Shown here piece by piece: positions 52,078 through 61,062 of a DNA stretch of 64,000 bases (the stretch's first letter is position 1; each line of letters starts with the position of its first letter). Position numbers and translations under genes: made by a program. The stretch lies in NCBI GenBank assembly GCA_947054505.1, contig CAMRWU010000005.1, positions 29,484-93,483 of the forward strand, written 5' to 3'. Origin of the DNA: an uncultured Pseudomonadota bacterium. Its GTDB lineage: Bacteria > Pseudomonadota > Alphaproteobacteria > RF32 > CAG-239. The notes below the pieces were generated by a model that was not told where the DNA came from, did no database searches, and saw only the letters and a program-made list of their open reading frames with translations.

Positions 52078-52710
52078 CTATCTTATAAAATTGGTAAACT
52101 CGACGTTTTCGGCTTCCGGCGGCAAAATACCGGCTTTAGCCGCAACATCCTGACACTTCAAATAATAGGCCATATTTTTAGCCAAAATGCGCATATTTTG
52201 CATTCCCTCTTTATCTTGCTTGACTTCTTCTGCATTGGTACCGTGAACCATATTCCAGTAGCGTCCGGAAATCACTGGCATTTCGGCAATCTGAAAATAT
52301 TTGTTGAGCTGGTCGATACTGAATGTTGTTCCGGCACGTCTGGCGCTGACAATTGCCGACCCTGGTTTATGTCGGAAAATATCTCGCCCCCCCATAAACG
52401 CCGAGAAAAAAGCCCTGTCTAAAAATGGCACAACAACACCGGAAGCCGAACCGTAATGTACCGGCGAACCGATAATATAACCATCAAATTCAGCGGCTTT
52501 ATCAACAAACTCATTCACTTTATCTTTAACAGCACATTTGCCAAGCTTGGCACAAGCACGACAAGCCATACACGGACGGATGGCATCTGTCCCGATATAA
52601 TAAATCTCAGAACCGATCCCCTCTTTCTCCAATTGATCGGCAATTTCTTTCAATGCGGTATATGTGCAACCATTTTTGTTTGGTGAACCGTTAATCAACA
52701 AAACTTTCAT
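52078..52710 (-). CDS. NADPH-dependent FMN reductase-like flavoprotein with four-Cys cluster
   Basis: The 210-residue product starts KVLLINGSPNKNGCTYTALK, the flavin-binding loop of the NADPH-dependent FMN reductase family. It has IGTDAIRPCMACRACAKLGKC, whose C-x2-C-x2-C-x5-C cysteines suggest an iron-sulfur flavoprotein (Isf-like) or thiol redox site, and GYIIGSPVHYGSASGVVVPFLD. The ATG at 52710 follows AGGAGG. It is the first gene of an operon with the CMD-cupin protein (33-base gap) behind a MerR-type promoter. Confidence 0.9.
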   Translation of the reverse strand: MKVLLINGSPNKNGCTYTALKEIADQLEKEGIGSEIYYIGTDAIRPCMACRACAKLGKCAVKDKVNEFVDKAAEFDGYIIGSPVHYGSASGVVVPFLDRAFFSAFMGGRDIFRHKPGSAIVSARRAGTTFSIDQLNKYFQIAEMPVISGRYWNMVHGTNAEEVKQDKEGMQNMRILAKNMAYYLKCQDVAAKAGILPPEAENVEFTNFIR

Positions 52711-52742
52711 CAAATATCCTCCTTAATGTAAAACACATATCA

Positions 52743-52773
52743 AAGGTAATTCTTAGAGGTAACTCTAAGTCAA
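52743..52773 (-). promoter_or_regulatory. MerR-type promoter of the FMN reductase/CMD-cupin operon
   Basis: On the minus strand, -35 TTGACT (52773-52768), spacer TAGAGTTACCTCTAAGAAT of 19 bases, -10 TACCTT (52748-52743). The spacer matches that of the flavodoxin promoter base for base. Confidence 0.82.
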
Positions 52774-52813
52774 GAAATATTTTTCATTTTTCACACAACA
52801 AAACCTCTCATTA

Positions 52814-52845
52814 AAAAAAGGAATGACGCGTATCATTCCTTTTTA
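52814..52845 (-). terminator. Terminator of tRNA-Ile2
   Basis: The hairpin AAAGGAATGA-tacgcg-TCATTCCTTT on the minus strand is followed by a T run, directly after the tRNA. Confidence 0.85.
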
Positions 52846-52846
52846 A

Positions 52847-52923
52847 TGGTGGGCCCTGATGGACTCGAACCAACGACCAGACCGTTATGAGCGGCCGGCT
52901 CTAACCAACTGAGCTAAGGGCCC
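52847..52923 (-). tRNA. tRNA-Ile2 (anticodon CAT, lysidine-modified)
   Basis: A 77-nt cloverleaf. Acceptor GGGCCCT pairs with AGGGCCC, CCA is encoded, the D arm is GCTCAGTTGGTTAGAGC, the anticodon stem CCGCTCATAACGG holds CAT, and the T arm has GTTCGAG. The body matches tRNA-Ile2, whose C34 is changed to lysidine by TilS so that it reads AUA; an elongator Met tRNA is less likely. Confidence 0.85.
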
Positions 52924-53013
52924 GAAAACTAACCGACATTGCACTAACACAGAGCACAACATCAGTCAAACACCACGAAACTAAGGCAAATCTTTTCTCT
53001 CGTCAAGAAAAAA

Positions 53014-53463
53014 TTACAACAAATGCTCAACTGTCTTATGACCTGTTTCAAAATCTTTCACCAAAAACGTTGTTACCTCCGCCTTTGAATATTTTTGAAA
53101 CAACAAACCATGCCCCAAACACAAGCCCACATTGATATTAAAATCCGTTTCCTTTTCATTCAGATACGCCGCCTGAGAAATAGGATCACAACTCGATCCC
53201 GACATATCCGGATTGATATCACAAGCATTCAACCCGCTTTCTTTGCAGTTTACGCAAAACACCTCAAAACCGACCGCTCGCAATTTTTCCGCCAGCTTAT
53301 CTGCCAAAGGCTGAACACCTTTACAATTAGCAATTCCCAATTTTTTATAACCTGCCAGCTTTGCAAATTCTATCAACTCCTGCAAACGCGACTTGCGTTT
53401 AGCATTTGCCGCCCTTACCATAACCTCTTTATCCTGCGAATTATAACTACATTTTTCCAACAT
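53014..53463 (-). CDS. DUF1847 metal-binding-like protein
   Basis: The 149-residue product is cytosolic. It has the DUF1847 pattern GYKKLGIANCKGVQPLADKL, VFCVNCKESGL, then SGSSCDPISQAAYLNE and FNINVGLCLGHGLLFQKYS. The six Cys, most conserved in the family, suggest metal or Fe-S binding. Function unknown. The ATG overlaps the stop of the inositol-monophosphatase gene (TAATG), so they are coupled. Confidence 0.88.
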   Translation of the reverse strand: MLEKCSYNSQDKEVMVRAANAKRKSRLQELIEFAKLAGYKKLGIANCKGVQPLADKLAEKLRAVGFEVFCVNCKESGLNACDINPDMSGSSCDPISQAAYLNEKETDFNINVGLCLGHGLLFQKYSKAEVTTFLVKDFETGHKTVEHLL

Positions 53464-54296
53464 TATTCATCCTTTCCGACAATACCTGAAACCAAATTTT
53501 TCAATGTTTCAAAATCTTTTTCATAACAAACGACATGCATCTTCTTCACCTGACATTTTTCGCCAAAAAACGCTGGAGAAAAAACGTCCATTTCCTGCTT
53601 GGTATCATAATCATAAAACCCCATACCCAGCACCTTACAAATCGCCATACCTCCGGCAATATCCCACAAATTTGCCTGCATAAAAGCCCCCTTAACCCGT
53701 CCGATAGCCAAATAGAGGCAATAAATAACCGCCGAAAAATAATCCTGTATAATTAGTCGTCCGTTAAAATGATTCGGCTTTAAGCGAACCCGCCATGCAT
53801 GCGCCATCACAACTCGAGAAAAATTCTCCCGATTTTTAGATATCTCCTCAGTTCTGCCGTTATATTCAAAAAACACCTGCTCACCATCGGTATAAACAAG
53901 TTCTCCTGTGACAGGAGCATACAAAAAACCTAGCCATGGACGACCATGTTTCATCACACCGACAGTAATACCATACATCGGCAAATCGGCGGCATAATTG
54001 ACTGTTCCGTCAATCGGATCGATCACAAACTGATAATCCGTCTTAGCAACCAAATCAAAAACATCGCCATTCAGATCCGCAATGCTTTCTTCATCAATAA
54101 TCATATAATTCAAATCACCGAAATGATTTTCAATAAATTGTTTAAACTTCTTGCTAATAGCCGTATCAACCTCAGTAACAATCCCTCTTGTTGCATCATC
54201 CCCTGCCTTAAACGACAAACTGTGTAACGACGCCCCTCTTTTTTCAACGGAATACTGCCCGACATCAAGAATAAATTGCTTTAATTTCTCAATCAT
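53463..54296 (-). CDS. Inositol-monophosphatase-family phosphatase
   Basis: A 277-residue member of the IMPase/FBPase-like superfamily. The metal and substrate motifs are IIDEESIADL, IDPIDGTVNYAADLPMYGITV (the DPIDGT box) and the C-terminal WDIAGGMAICKVLG. Mg-dependent hydrolysis of sugar, inositol or nucleotide phosphates (PAP) is likely; the sequence does not choose among them. The start at 54296 uses AGAGG. It is coupled to the DUF1847 gene downstream. Confidence 0.92.
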   Translation of the reverse strand: MIEKLKQFILDVGQYSVEKRGASLHSLSFKAGDDATRGIVTEVDTAISKKFKQFIENHFGDLNYMIIDEESIADLNGDVFDLVAKTDYQFVIDPIDGTVNYAADLPMYGITVGVMKHGRPWLGFLYAPVTGELVYTDGEQVFFEYNGRTEEISKNRENFSRVVMAHAWRVRLKPNHFNGRLIIQDYFSAVIYCLYLAIGRVKGAFMQANLWDIAGGMAICKVLGMGFYDYDTKQEMDVFSPAFFGEKCQVKKMHVVCYEKDFETLKNLVSGIVGKDE

Positions 54297-54340
54297 AACA
54301 CACCTCTTTAACACAATAAGGCTGTTATACCCCAAAATAA

Positions 54341-54374
54341 AAAACACTCAAGCCTTTTAAAAGCCTGAGTGTTC
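54341..54374 (-). terminator. Terminator of the 54.4-kb hypothetical gene
   Basis: The hairpin AACACTCAGGCTTTT/AAAAGGCTTGAGTGTT on the minus strand is followed by T-rich sequence, just past the stop. Confidence 0.8.
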
Positions 54375-54379
54375 TAATG

Positions 54380-54850
54380 TTAAAGTTTTTCCAGTTCATG
54401 CCAAGCTTTTTCATGAGCTTCAGACAAACGCATGGTCGTTGCTTCGTCAAAAATACGATAGCTGTACATATAACGAAGAAACTCCTTCATGACGATAACT
54501 CCCTTGGCGTAGTGAATGGGATTGCTTTGCAAGCGTTCAATATACGCCATCACCACCTCCTCCTTTGGAACATAGAAACGAAACTTGTTCATAAAGTCGA
54601 AATGTAGAGAGTGATATTCATGCCGAACAGTTTGCCTGCGCAACAGTTCTTCCTGATTTGGCGGAAGCGTTTCCTTCTGCAACTGAGCAGCCAGATAACG
54701 GCGAACATACCAATGATGCCAGACAGCAAAAAGCTTCAACACTTGCGGAAAGGAAATATCATCCAACTTTGCCAAGTCGGCAAACAACTCATCCGAAGCA
54801 CAGTAAACACTGCTGAGATGGGCCTTGATTAAAATAATTTCAGCATCCAT
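54380..54850 (-). CDS. Hypothetical helical protein
   Basis: The 156-residue cytosolic protein is rich in Leu, Tyr, His and Glu and probably all helical (LKLFAVWHHWYVRRYLAAQL; HEYHSLHFDFMNKFRFYV). No family recognised. The short gap to its own terminator shows a single-gene transcript. It is divergent from the 55.1-kb gene. Confidence 0.55.
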   Translation of the reverse strand: MDAEIILIKAHLSSVYCASDELFADLAKLDDISFPQVLKLFAVWHHWYVRRYLAAQLQKETLPPNQEELLRRQTVRHEYHSLHFDFMNKFRFYVPKEEVVMAYIERLQSNPIHYAKGVIVMKEFLRYMYSYRIFDEATTMRLSEAHEKAWHELEKL

Positions 54851-54927
54851 AACAATTATATTAAAAATTAAGATTATTACCTTTTTAGTAACATGTTTTT
54901 ACCCAATACGCAACACCAAAATACATA

Positions 54928-54955
54928 TTGACAAAATTAAACAAAACGATATACT
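54928..54955 (+). promoter_or_regulatory. Sigma-70-type promoter of the 55.1-kb gene
   Basis: -35 TTGACA (54928-54933), 16-base spacer, -10 TATACT (54950-54955). A leader of about 90 bases follows. It contains AGAGGG (near 54998) and a matching CCCTCT near 55027, which could form a hairpin. Confidence 0.55.
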
Positions 54956-55051
54956 GCTTCAAAATTCTTAAGTATTAACATTATTATTAACCATCAGAGG
55001 GAACGGGACGTATATAAGGATACCCCCTCTTTAAACAAACCCAGATTTGCT

Positions 55052-55423
55052 ATGGCAAAAATTGAAATAAACACCAACGACGTCAAAGCTCAGATCAACG
55101 ACCTGAAGCTGTATCGCAGCGGTTGGGCCAACGATATCCGTGAAGGCTGGACAGAAGGAAGCTCCGAAGCAAAAGATCTTCTCTTCGATCTTTACCAAAT
55201 TTCCGGTTGCATCATCCTTGCTTTGCAAGATGTTCTTAACGGACACTACCGTGACAAACTGACCATGATCCTCGTCAAACGCAAATTATCCAACCTCACC
55301 CATTCCCAAACTTATCATCGGTTTGATAAAATGGGCGAAGCCGGAATTTGTTCCGTCATTTCAACAGGCACCAAACATCCCATCCGCGTGATGACAGAAT
55401 GTCTGAAAATACTGACCGACTGA
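55052..55423 (+). CDS. Hypothetical protein
   Basis: The 123-residue, mixed helical product starts MAKIEINTNDVKAQINDLKL and has FDLYQISGCIILALQDVLNG. There is no signal peptide. I recognise no family. The call is supported by a good promoter upstream and a terminator 15 bases past the stop, but there is no clear Shine-Dalgarno site directly before the ATG, so translation may depend on the structured leader. Confidence 0.55.
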   Translation: MAKIEINTNDVKAQINDLKLYRSGWANDIREGWTEGSSEAKDLLFDLYQISGCIILALQDVLNGHYRDKLTMILVKRKLSNLTHSQTYHRFDKMGEAGICSVISTGTKHPIRVMTECLKILTD

Positions 55424-55433
55424 TTCCGCCACA

Positions 55434-55470
55434 AAAAAATGCCGCATTTCTTAATGCGGCATTTTTTATT
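55434..55470. terminator. Bidirectional terminator between the 55.1-kb gene and rpoD
   Basis: The perfect stem AAATGCCGCATT/AATGCGGCATTT with loop tctt, flanked by A and T runs, is shared by the plus-strand gene and by rpoD. Confidence 0.9.
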
Positions 55471-57550
55471 ATTGATCCAAGAAAGAACGTAACTTGCGCG
55501 ACCGGCTCGGATGTTTAAGCTTACGCAACGCCTTTGCCTCAATCTGACGAATACGTTCACGCGTCACATTAAACTGTTGCCCGACTTCTTCCAAAGTATG
55601 GTCTGTGTTCATACCGATACCGAAACGCATACGCAACACACGTTCTTCACGTGGTGTTAAAGACGCCAAAATACGTGTGCAAGTTTCTTTCAAGTTGGAG
55701 TGAATTGCAGAATCCAGCGGCTGTAAAGCACTCTCATCTGCAATAAAATCACCCAAAGAAGAATCTTCTTCATCACCGACCGGCGCTTCCAAAGAAACCG
55801 GTTCTTTAGCGATTTTCATAACCTTACGAACTTTTTCCAAAGGCATAGATAAACGTTTTGCCAATTCTTCCGGCACTGGCTCACGTCCCATTTCCGCCAA
55901 CATCTGACGAGATGTACGAACCAACTTATTAATTGTCTCAATCATATGAACAGGAATACGAATGGTTCTGGCCTGATCTGCGATTGAACGAGTAATCGCC
56001 TGACGTATCCACCATGTAGCATAAGTTGAAAACTTATAACCGCGACGATACTCAAACTTATCAACGGCTTTCATCAAACCAATATTACCTTCCTGAATCA
56101 AATCAAGGAACTGCAAACCACGGTTTGTGTATTTTTTGGCAATAGAAATAACCAAACGCAAGTTAGCCTCAATCATTTCTTTTTTTGCTCGTTCTGCTTC
56201 GCGTTCACCTTTTTTGATTGTATCAACCATACGGCGATATTCGCTAATCGGCAACCCGCATTCCTGAGCCATCTGTGCCACAGAATCACGCAACTCGGTA
56301 ATTTCCAAGCCGTACTTTTCAACAAACATTTGCCAATGCTTGTCTTTTTTATGAGAAACATTCTCCAACCAGTTGGGATCCAACTCTGACTTCTGATAAA
56401 CGTCAAGAAAATCCTCACGCTTAATTTTGCAAGACATCGCATAACGCAACAACTTGCCTTCCAATCCCATTAAACGTTTGTTTAAGCCGTTCAACTGCTC
56501 AACCAATTGTTCAACACGGGTCGCATTCAGGTGAATAGAGCTCATAAGCTCAACCAATTCTTTCTTGACCTGCAAATATTTCTTTTCAACAGCAGATGTC
56601 ACGCTCTTGCCTGCAATAATAGCCGCCACACGTTGATTTTGAATTTTCTTCAAATCATCATAATAGCTGGAAATTTTATCCAAAATCTCCAATACAGGTT
56701 CTTTGAGCGCCTCTTCCATTGCCGAAACGGAAGCTGATGTCCGATTACCGTTGCCATCCAAATCATCATCTTCATGACCGCCGGTTTCGCTATCTTCTTC
56801 AGAAGACATTTCATCTGCGGCATCATCCTCTTCTTCCGGCTCGTCATCCACAGCACTGTCAAGCTCAATATCGTCTTCCAAATCGTCATCAATATCGTCA
56901 AGGCTTTCTTTTTTGGCCAATTCCTCAGCCACCTTGTCCAAATCTTCACTATCGGAAGCATCTTCATCTTCATAAGCCATCGCATCGGCATCATCGCCAT
57001 ACATCATTTCCAAATCAACGATGTCACGCAACTGCATTGTCCCTTCCATCAATTCGTCACGCCAACCGGCAATGGCTTTAATGGTCATCGGACTTTCGCA
57101 CAAACCGTCAATCATTACGGTTTTTCCGGCTTCAATACGTTTAGCAATTGCAATTTCGCCCTCGCGAGACAACAACTCAACAGTACCCATCTCTTTCAGA
57201 TACATTCTGACAGGATCATCATTGCGTCCCAGTTCTTTTTCATCAAAATTGCCGCCTTCATCATCGTCATCATCAAGACTGTCGTCCTCAACAACGTCAG
57301 GCTCAAAACTGTCCACATCCGACTCGGCAATAATACTGATACCCAAATCAGAGATTTCGGTCATAATATCTTCAATTTGTTCGGAAGATTCTTTCTCAGG
57401 AGGCAAAGCTTTATTCAGTTCTTCAACTGTAATATAGCCACGCATTTTTCCTTTATCAATCAATCGCTTTACGGCACTGCCCAGTGAATCAATAAGGGGT
57501 GCATCTGCTGACCCACCATCATACAGATCTTGATTTTCCATATCTGACAT
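55469..57550 (-). CDS. rpoD: RNA polymerase primary sigma factor RpoD
   Basis: The 693-residue housekeeping sigma. Region 1.1 has [17 protein letters not shown]; region 1.2 has [21 protein letters not shown]; the non-conserved region holds a long acidic stretch (about residues 190-270, mostly Asp/Glu). Region 2 is [20 protein letters not shown] and [20 protein letters not shown]. Region 3 contains [16 protein letters not shown]. Region 4 has [16 protein letters not shown] and [17 protein letters not shown]. Length is at the upper end for RpoD, owing to the acidic insert. The start at 57550 follows AAGGAA. It follows dnaG, the usual macromolecular-synthesis order. Confidence 0.98.
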   Translation of the reverse strand: MSDMENQDLYDGGSADAPLIDSLGSAVKRLIDKGKMRGYITVEELNKALPPEKESSEQIEDIMTEISDLGISIIAESDVDSFEPDVVEDDSLDDDDDEGGNFDEKELGRNDDPVRMYLKEMGTVELLSREGEIAIAKRIEAGKTVMIDGLCESPMTIKAIAGWRDELMEGTMQLRDIVDLEMMYGDDADAMAYEDEDASDSEDLDKVAEELAKKESLDDIDDDLEDDIELDSAVDDEPEEEDDAADEMSSEEDSETGGHEDDDLDGNGNRTSASVSAMEEALKEPVLEILDKISSYYDDLKKIQNQRVAAIIAGKSVTSAVEKKYLQVKKELVELMSSIHLNATRVEQLVEQLNGLNKRLMGLEGKLLRYAMSCKIKREDFLDVYQKSELDPNWLENVSHKKDKHWQMFVEKYGLEITELRDSVAQMAQECGLPISEYRRMVDTIKKGEREAERAKKEMIEANLRLVISIAKKYTNRGLQFLDLIQEGNIGLMKAVDKFEYRRGYKFSTYATWWIRQAITRSIADQARTIRIPVHMIETINKLVRTSRQMLAEMGREPVPEELAKRLSMPLEKVRKVMKIAKEPVSLEAPVGDEEDSSLGDFIADESALQPLDSAIHSNLKETCTRILASLTPREERVLRMRFGIGMNTDHTLEEVGQQFNVTRERIRQIEAKALRKLKHPSRSRKLRSFLDQ

Positions 57551-57656
57551 TAACGTTCCTTAAAAAACCGGTTTTTATAAACTTCAAGCTACTAAGCTTT
57601 TAGTTATTTTCCCGTCAAATGTCAACCATATTTTTAAGCAATCCGCTGATTTTTGC

Positions 57657-59510
57657 CTACTCTGCCTGCTCTTGCTGTTCCACCAACAGCAAACGTTCTT
57701 TTTTCAAGCTCTCATAATGAGCAAACACCTCTTCAGGAAAGACGTCACTGTTCTCAATCTGCTTCAGACAATTTTTTATCTCATTATCCAGCTGGCACAA
57801 CTGCACCTCAACAATACGAGCATCCAAACTATGGCGCATTTTTATCACATCGGAATTTTGCTTTTTCATCATCCGCAAATCCAATAAACCGGCGGCTGTT
57901 TTTGCCAACCCGCGTTTGTCCAACTCTGCCTGCAAAATATCGGAAGTCAACACCTCTTCGCTATCTTGCATAATATCAAACATCGCATCATACAAATTTT
58001 TCAGCTGCGGATTTTTAATCTCAAAAATCGCCAACTTTTCTTCATATTCTTCCAACAACTGCGGATAGCAATAAAGGGCTGACAAAACATATTGCCCCAT
58101 CAAATCATCAAGACTTGTCTTCACCTCAGCCACCATAGAAACCTTAGGCCTCGGACGTGCAGACGCCTGATTGTGACGCTCTTGCCGTTCATATTGTCTG
58201 GGCTGGGGCTGATATTCAGCTTTGCGGCGCAAAGCTCCCCTCCCCAACTCATTATAAATTTTATTCTGCATATCTTGCACATAATAATTCTTCACCGTCG
58301 CATCGGTAATTTTGGCAACTTCTTCCTTAATATCCTGTTCAATCTTGGCTTTTTGTTCCGGAGTATCGCTCGGCACATTTTCGGTATTTTTACGCCACAA
58401 CAACTCTCTAAGCGGGATTGTTCCGCGTACCACTTTAAGAAATTCATCTTTACCGTGAGCTTTCAAAAACTCATCCGGATCAAGCTTATCCGGCAAAAAG
58501 GCATATTGCAGTGAATAACCGGCTTTCAAAATCGGTAAAACCCTGTCAATCGAACGAATAGCCGCTCGCACACCGGCACTGTCACCGTCAAAACAACAGG
58601 TTGGTTCATTAACGACTTTCCACGCCTCCTGAATTTGGTCTTCGGTCAAAGCTGTTCCCAACGGCGCCACAGCATAGGAAATACCATATTTATCCATAGC
58701 AATAACATCCATATATCCTTCGCAAATAATCAGCGATTTCGCATCATATCCGGCTTCACGGGCATAATTCAGATTATACAGAACCCGTCGTTTGTTAAAA
58801 ACCGGCGTTTCCGGAGAGTTCAGATATTTGGGCTGTCCGTCGTTCATAATTCTGCCGCCGAATGCAATCACCCGCCCTCGTTTATCCATAATCGGGATCA
58901 TCACTCTGTCACGGAAAAAATCATGAGAACGACGATTTTTGTCCTCGGGAATAGAAATCAATCCAAGCTCGGCCATTTCCGGTTCGCTGATACCTTTAGA
59001 AGTCAGCAACGCTTTCAAACCATTTGTGTTTGGCGCATACCCCAAACGAAACTTGGCGATAATATCTTCGCCAAAACCACGACGAGCCAAATATTCCCTT
59101 GCCTGCGCCCCACCGGTCAATCGCAGGTTCTTTTCGAAGAACTTCGCCGCCATTTCCAAAATATCATATTGAGAGGCTCTTTTTTCGACCTGTTCTTTAC
59201 TTTCATGCGTCAAACGCGGCACACTTAAACCGATTTTATGCGCCAGCTTTTCGACACTTTCCATAAAAGTCAAGCCATTGGCTTCCATTTCAAATTTAAC
59301 GATATCCCCATGCGCTCCGCACCCGAAACAATGGTAAAAACCTTTGGCTTCATTGACGGTAAAAGACGGCGTCTTTTCATTATGAAACGGACAAAGTCCC
59401 GTATACTCCCGACCTTTGCGGGTCAGCTTAACCTTAGCCCCCACAACGTCGGCAATCGAGATTTTTGCTCGCAGTTCATCAAGAAATTTTTGTAAATCAG
59501 GCGCCGCCAT
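57657..59510 (-). CDS. dnaG: DNA primase
   Basis: A 617-residue DnaG that makes RNA primers at the replication fork. The N-terminal zinc finger is CPFHNEKTPSF...FYHCFGCGAHGD (residues about 40-65). The RNA-polymerase core includes RDRVMIPIMDKRGRVIAFGG and LIICEGYMDVIA, with the TOPRIM acidic residues CFDGDSAGVRAA. The last 190 residues are the helicase-binding region. There is a Gln/Arg-rich linker near 430-450. Length is normal. rpoD follows about 100 bases downstream. Confidence 0.97.
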   Translation of the reverse strand: MAAPDLQKFLDELRAKISIADVVGAKVKLTRKGREYTGLCPFHNEKTPSFTVNEAKGFYHCFGCGAHGDIVKFEMEANGLTFMESVEKLAHKIGLSVPRLTHESKEQVEKRASQYDILEMAAKFFEKNLRLTGGAQAREYLARRGFGEDIIAKFRLGYAPNTNGLKALLTSKGISEPEMAELGLISIPEDKNRRSHDFFRDRVMIPIMDKRGRVIAFGGRIMNDGQPKYLNSPETPVFNKRRVLYNLNYAREAGYDAKSLIICEGYMDVIAMDKYGISYAVAPLGTALTEDQIQEAWKVVNEPTCCFDGDSAGVRAAIRSIDRVLPILKAGYSLQYAFLPDKLDPDEFLKAHGKDEFLKVVRGTIPLRELLWRKNTENVPSDTPEQKAKIEQDIKEEVAKITDATVKNYYVQDMQNKIYNELGRGALRRKAEYQPQPRQYERQERHNQASARPRPKVSMVAEVKTSLDDLMGQYVLSALYCYPQLLEEYEEKLAIFEIKNPQLKNLYDAMFDIMQDSEEVLTSDILQAELDKRGLAKTAAGLLDLRMMKKQNSDVIKMRHSLDARIVEVQLCQLDNEIKNCLKQIENSDVFPEEVFAHYESLKKERLLLVEQQEQAE

Positions 59511-59627
59511 TTATTTTCCGTTTATTTTTAATGTTCATTGACCAAAGTGTTATACTGCGACGGTTGAGGCGAACGATACATAAACTTTAGCAACCAACCA
59601 GATAGACAATACTTTTGCAAACATCAC

Positions 59628-60083
59628 TTACCCTAAAAATGATTTGATAACGCCATTAGCCTTACCCATATCCAACTGTCCGGCATATTTTGCTTTCAGA
59701 GCTCCCATAACTTTGCCCATATCTTTCATAGAAGCGGCACCCGTCTCGGCAATCAGTGTTTTGACCACGGCTTCAATTTCGGCATCATTCATTTGCTTAG
59801 GAAGAAAACGTTCAATAACGGCAATTTCTTTCTTCTCTTTTTCAGCCAATTCCGGACGATTACCGTCCGTATACATTTTGATGGAATCATTACGTTGTTT
59901 GATCATTGTTTGCATCATAGACAACAACTCGGCATCAGAAGCCTCCTTAGCGCCTTTACCGCGCGCTTCCACGTCTTTTTCTTTCATACCGGCAATAATC
60001 AAACGAACCGCGCCGGTTGTTTCCGCATCATGAGCCAGCATAGATTCTTTCAAAGTTTTTTGCAAATCTTCTCTTAACATCAT
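59628..60083 (-). CDS. GatB/YqeY-domain protein
   Basis: The 151-residue YqeY-type protein matches the C-terminal tRNA-binding part of GatB: MMLREDLQKTLKESMLAHDA, VRLIIAGMKEKDVEARGK, then IKSFLG at the end. It is often coded beside dnaG/rpoD, as here. Proposed to help tRNA or amidotransferase function; the precise role is unclear. AAGGAG lies upstream; the ATG may be at 60083 or 60080. Confidence 0.92.
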   Translation of the reverse strand: MMLREDLQKTLKESMLAHDAETTGAVRLIIAGMKEKDVEARGKGAKEASDAELLSMMQTMIKQRNDSIKMYTDGNRPELAEKEKKEIAVIERFLPKQMNDAEIEAVVKTLIAETGAASMKDMGKVMGALKAKYAGQLDMGKANGVIKSFLG

Positions 60084-60218
60084 TTTCTCCTTTATAAAAA
60101 CATTGGCGACAGTTTACTTTCTTTGCAACAAAAAATCAACGCCTAAAAATTTTTTTGATTGTCATTCATCTGTTGGTGTATTATTTATAAGGAAGATTAA
60201 TTATTCAAGGAGAACAAA

Positions 60219-60941
60219 ATGTCAAAATTTCTGCCGGCTCTGGCTTTAGCACTTATGACCTCCCCCATTATCGTTCACGCTGACGATATTATTAACGCCG
60301 ATGTCAAAAAAGCTTTTGAAGAAACCAACTTGTCGATGCAAAAATCGATGGAGCAAATGGATAAATCCATGCAGAAAGTAATGCCGCAGATTGCCAACAG
60401 CATGTCTCAGATGATGGACGAGGTTATGAAATCTCTGCCGCCATTAATGTCAGCGATTGAAAAAAATCAGGTTCTGAGCAAAGCTTCTGCGGAACTCAAC
60501 CGTCAATTTCAACAAAACCTGAAAAAAGTGACCCAAAATTTTGAAGATGAAATCGCCGCCGCACCGACTGTCGCCGTTGATGAATTTGAAATGTCCGGTT
60601 CTCGCATGGTTAACGGCAACCAAATTGACTACGCCATAACCCAAAACGCGGAAGAAACGCAAAAAATCGCCAAGATTGTCGACGCCAAAATCACCGGTAA
60701 CAACACTCAAGACAACACACCGATTGCCGACTTAAAAAATTATAACATCGACGCCAAACACTTCAAACTGGATTCTTTGGACGGCAATGTCTTTTTGGTT
60801 TACAATCCGACACCGGAACAAGCCTTTATCACCGGCAACTTCAACAACAAGCTGAATATCAAAATTCAGGTTGAAGGCAAAGATGCTCTCAAACAGGCTA
60901 AAGATTTTATTACCGCTTTCCGCAGTAAATATGTCAAATAA
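60219..60941 (+). CDS. Exported protein of unknown function
   Basis: The 240-residue protein has a Sec signal peptide ending VHADD near residue 22. A Met/Gln-rich helical region follows, with QKSMEQMDKSMQKVMPQIA and MSQMMDEVMKSLPPLMSAIE (about residues 39-80). A C-terminal half rich in beta strands and Asn comes next. No family recognised. AAGGAG lies before the start, and a strong terminator follows the stop. Probably periplasmic. Confidence 0.7.
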   Translation: MSKFLPALALALMTSPIIVHADDIINADVKKAFEETNLSMQKSMEQMDKSMQKVMPQIANSMSQMMDEVMKSLPPLMSAIEKNQVLSKASAELNRQFQQNLKKVTQNFEDEIAAAPTVAVDEFEMSGSRMVNGNQIDYAITQNAEETQKIAKIVDAKITGNNTQDNTPIADLKNYNIDAKHFKLDSLDGNVFLVYNPTPEQAFITGNFNNKLNIKIQVEGKDALKQAKDFITAFRSKYVK

Positions 60942-60944
60942 ATC

Positions 60945-60976
60945 AAAGCGCCGGCAACAAACCGGCGCTTCTTTGT
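60945..60976 (+). terminator. Terminator of the 60.2-kb gene
   Basis: The hairpin AAGCGCCGG-caacaaa-CCGGCGCTT followed by a short T-rich tract, a few bases past the stop. Confidence 0.85.
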
Positions 60977-61012
60977 CATGAACTAATCTTGTTTTTAACC
61001 CCAAAAATCCGC

Positions 61013-61040
61013 TTGATTTAAAAAAAATCTATGCTAGATT
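61013..61040 (+). promoter_or_regulatory. Candidate promoter of greA
   Basis: -35 TTGATT (61013-61018), 16-base spacer, -10 TAGATT (61035-61040). The transcript would start shortly before the leader hairpin. Confidence 0.5.
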
Positions 61041-61062
61041 AAAAGCATCATATACAAAACGG

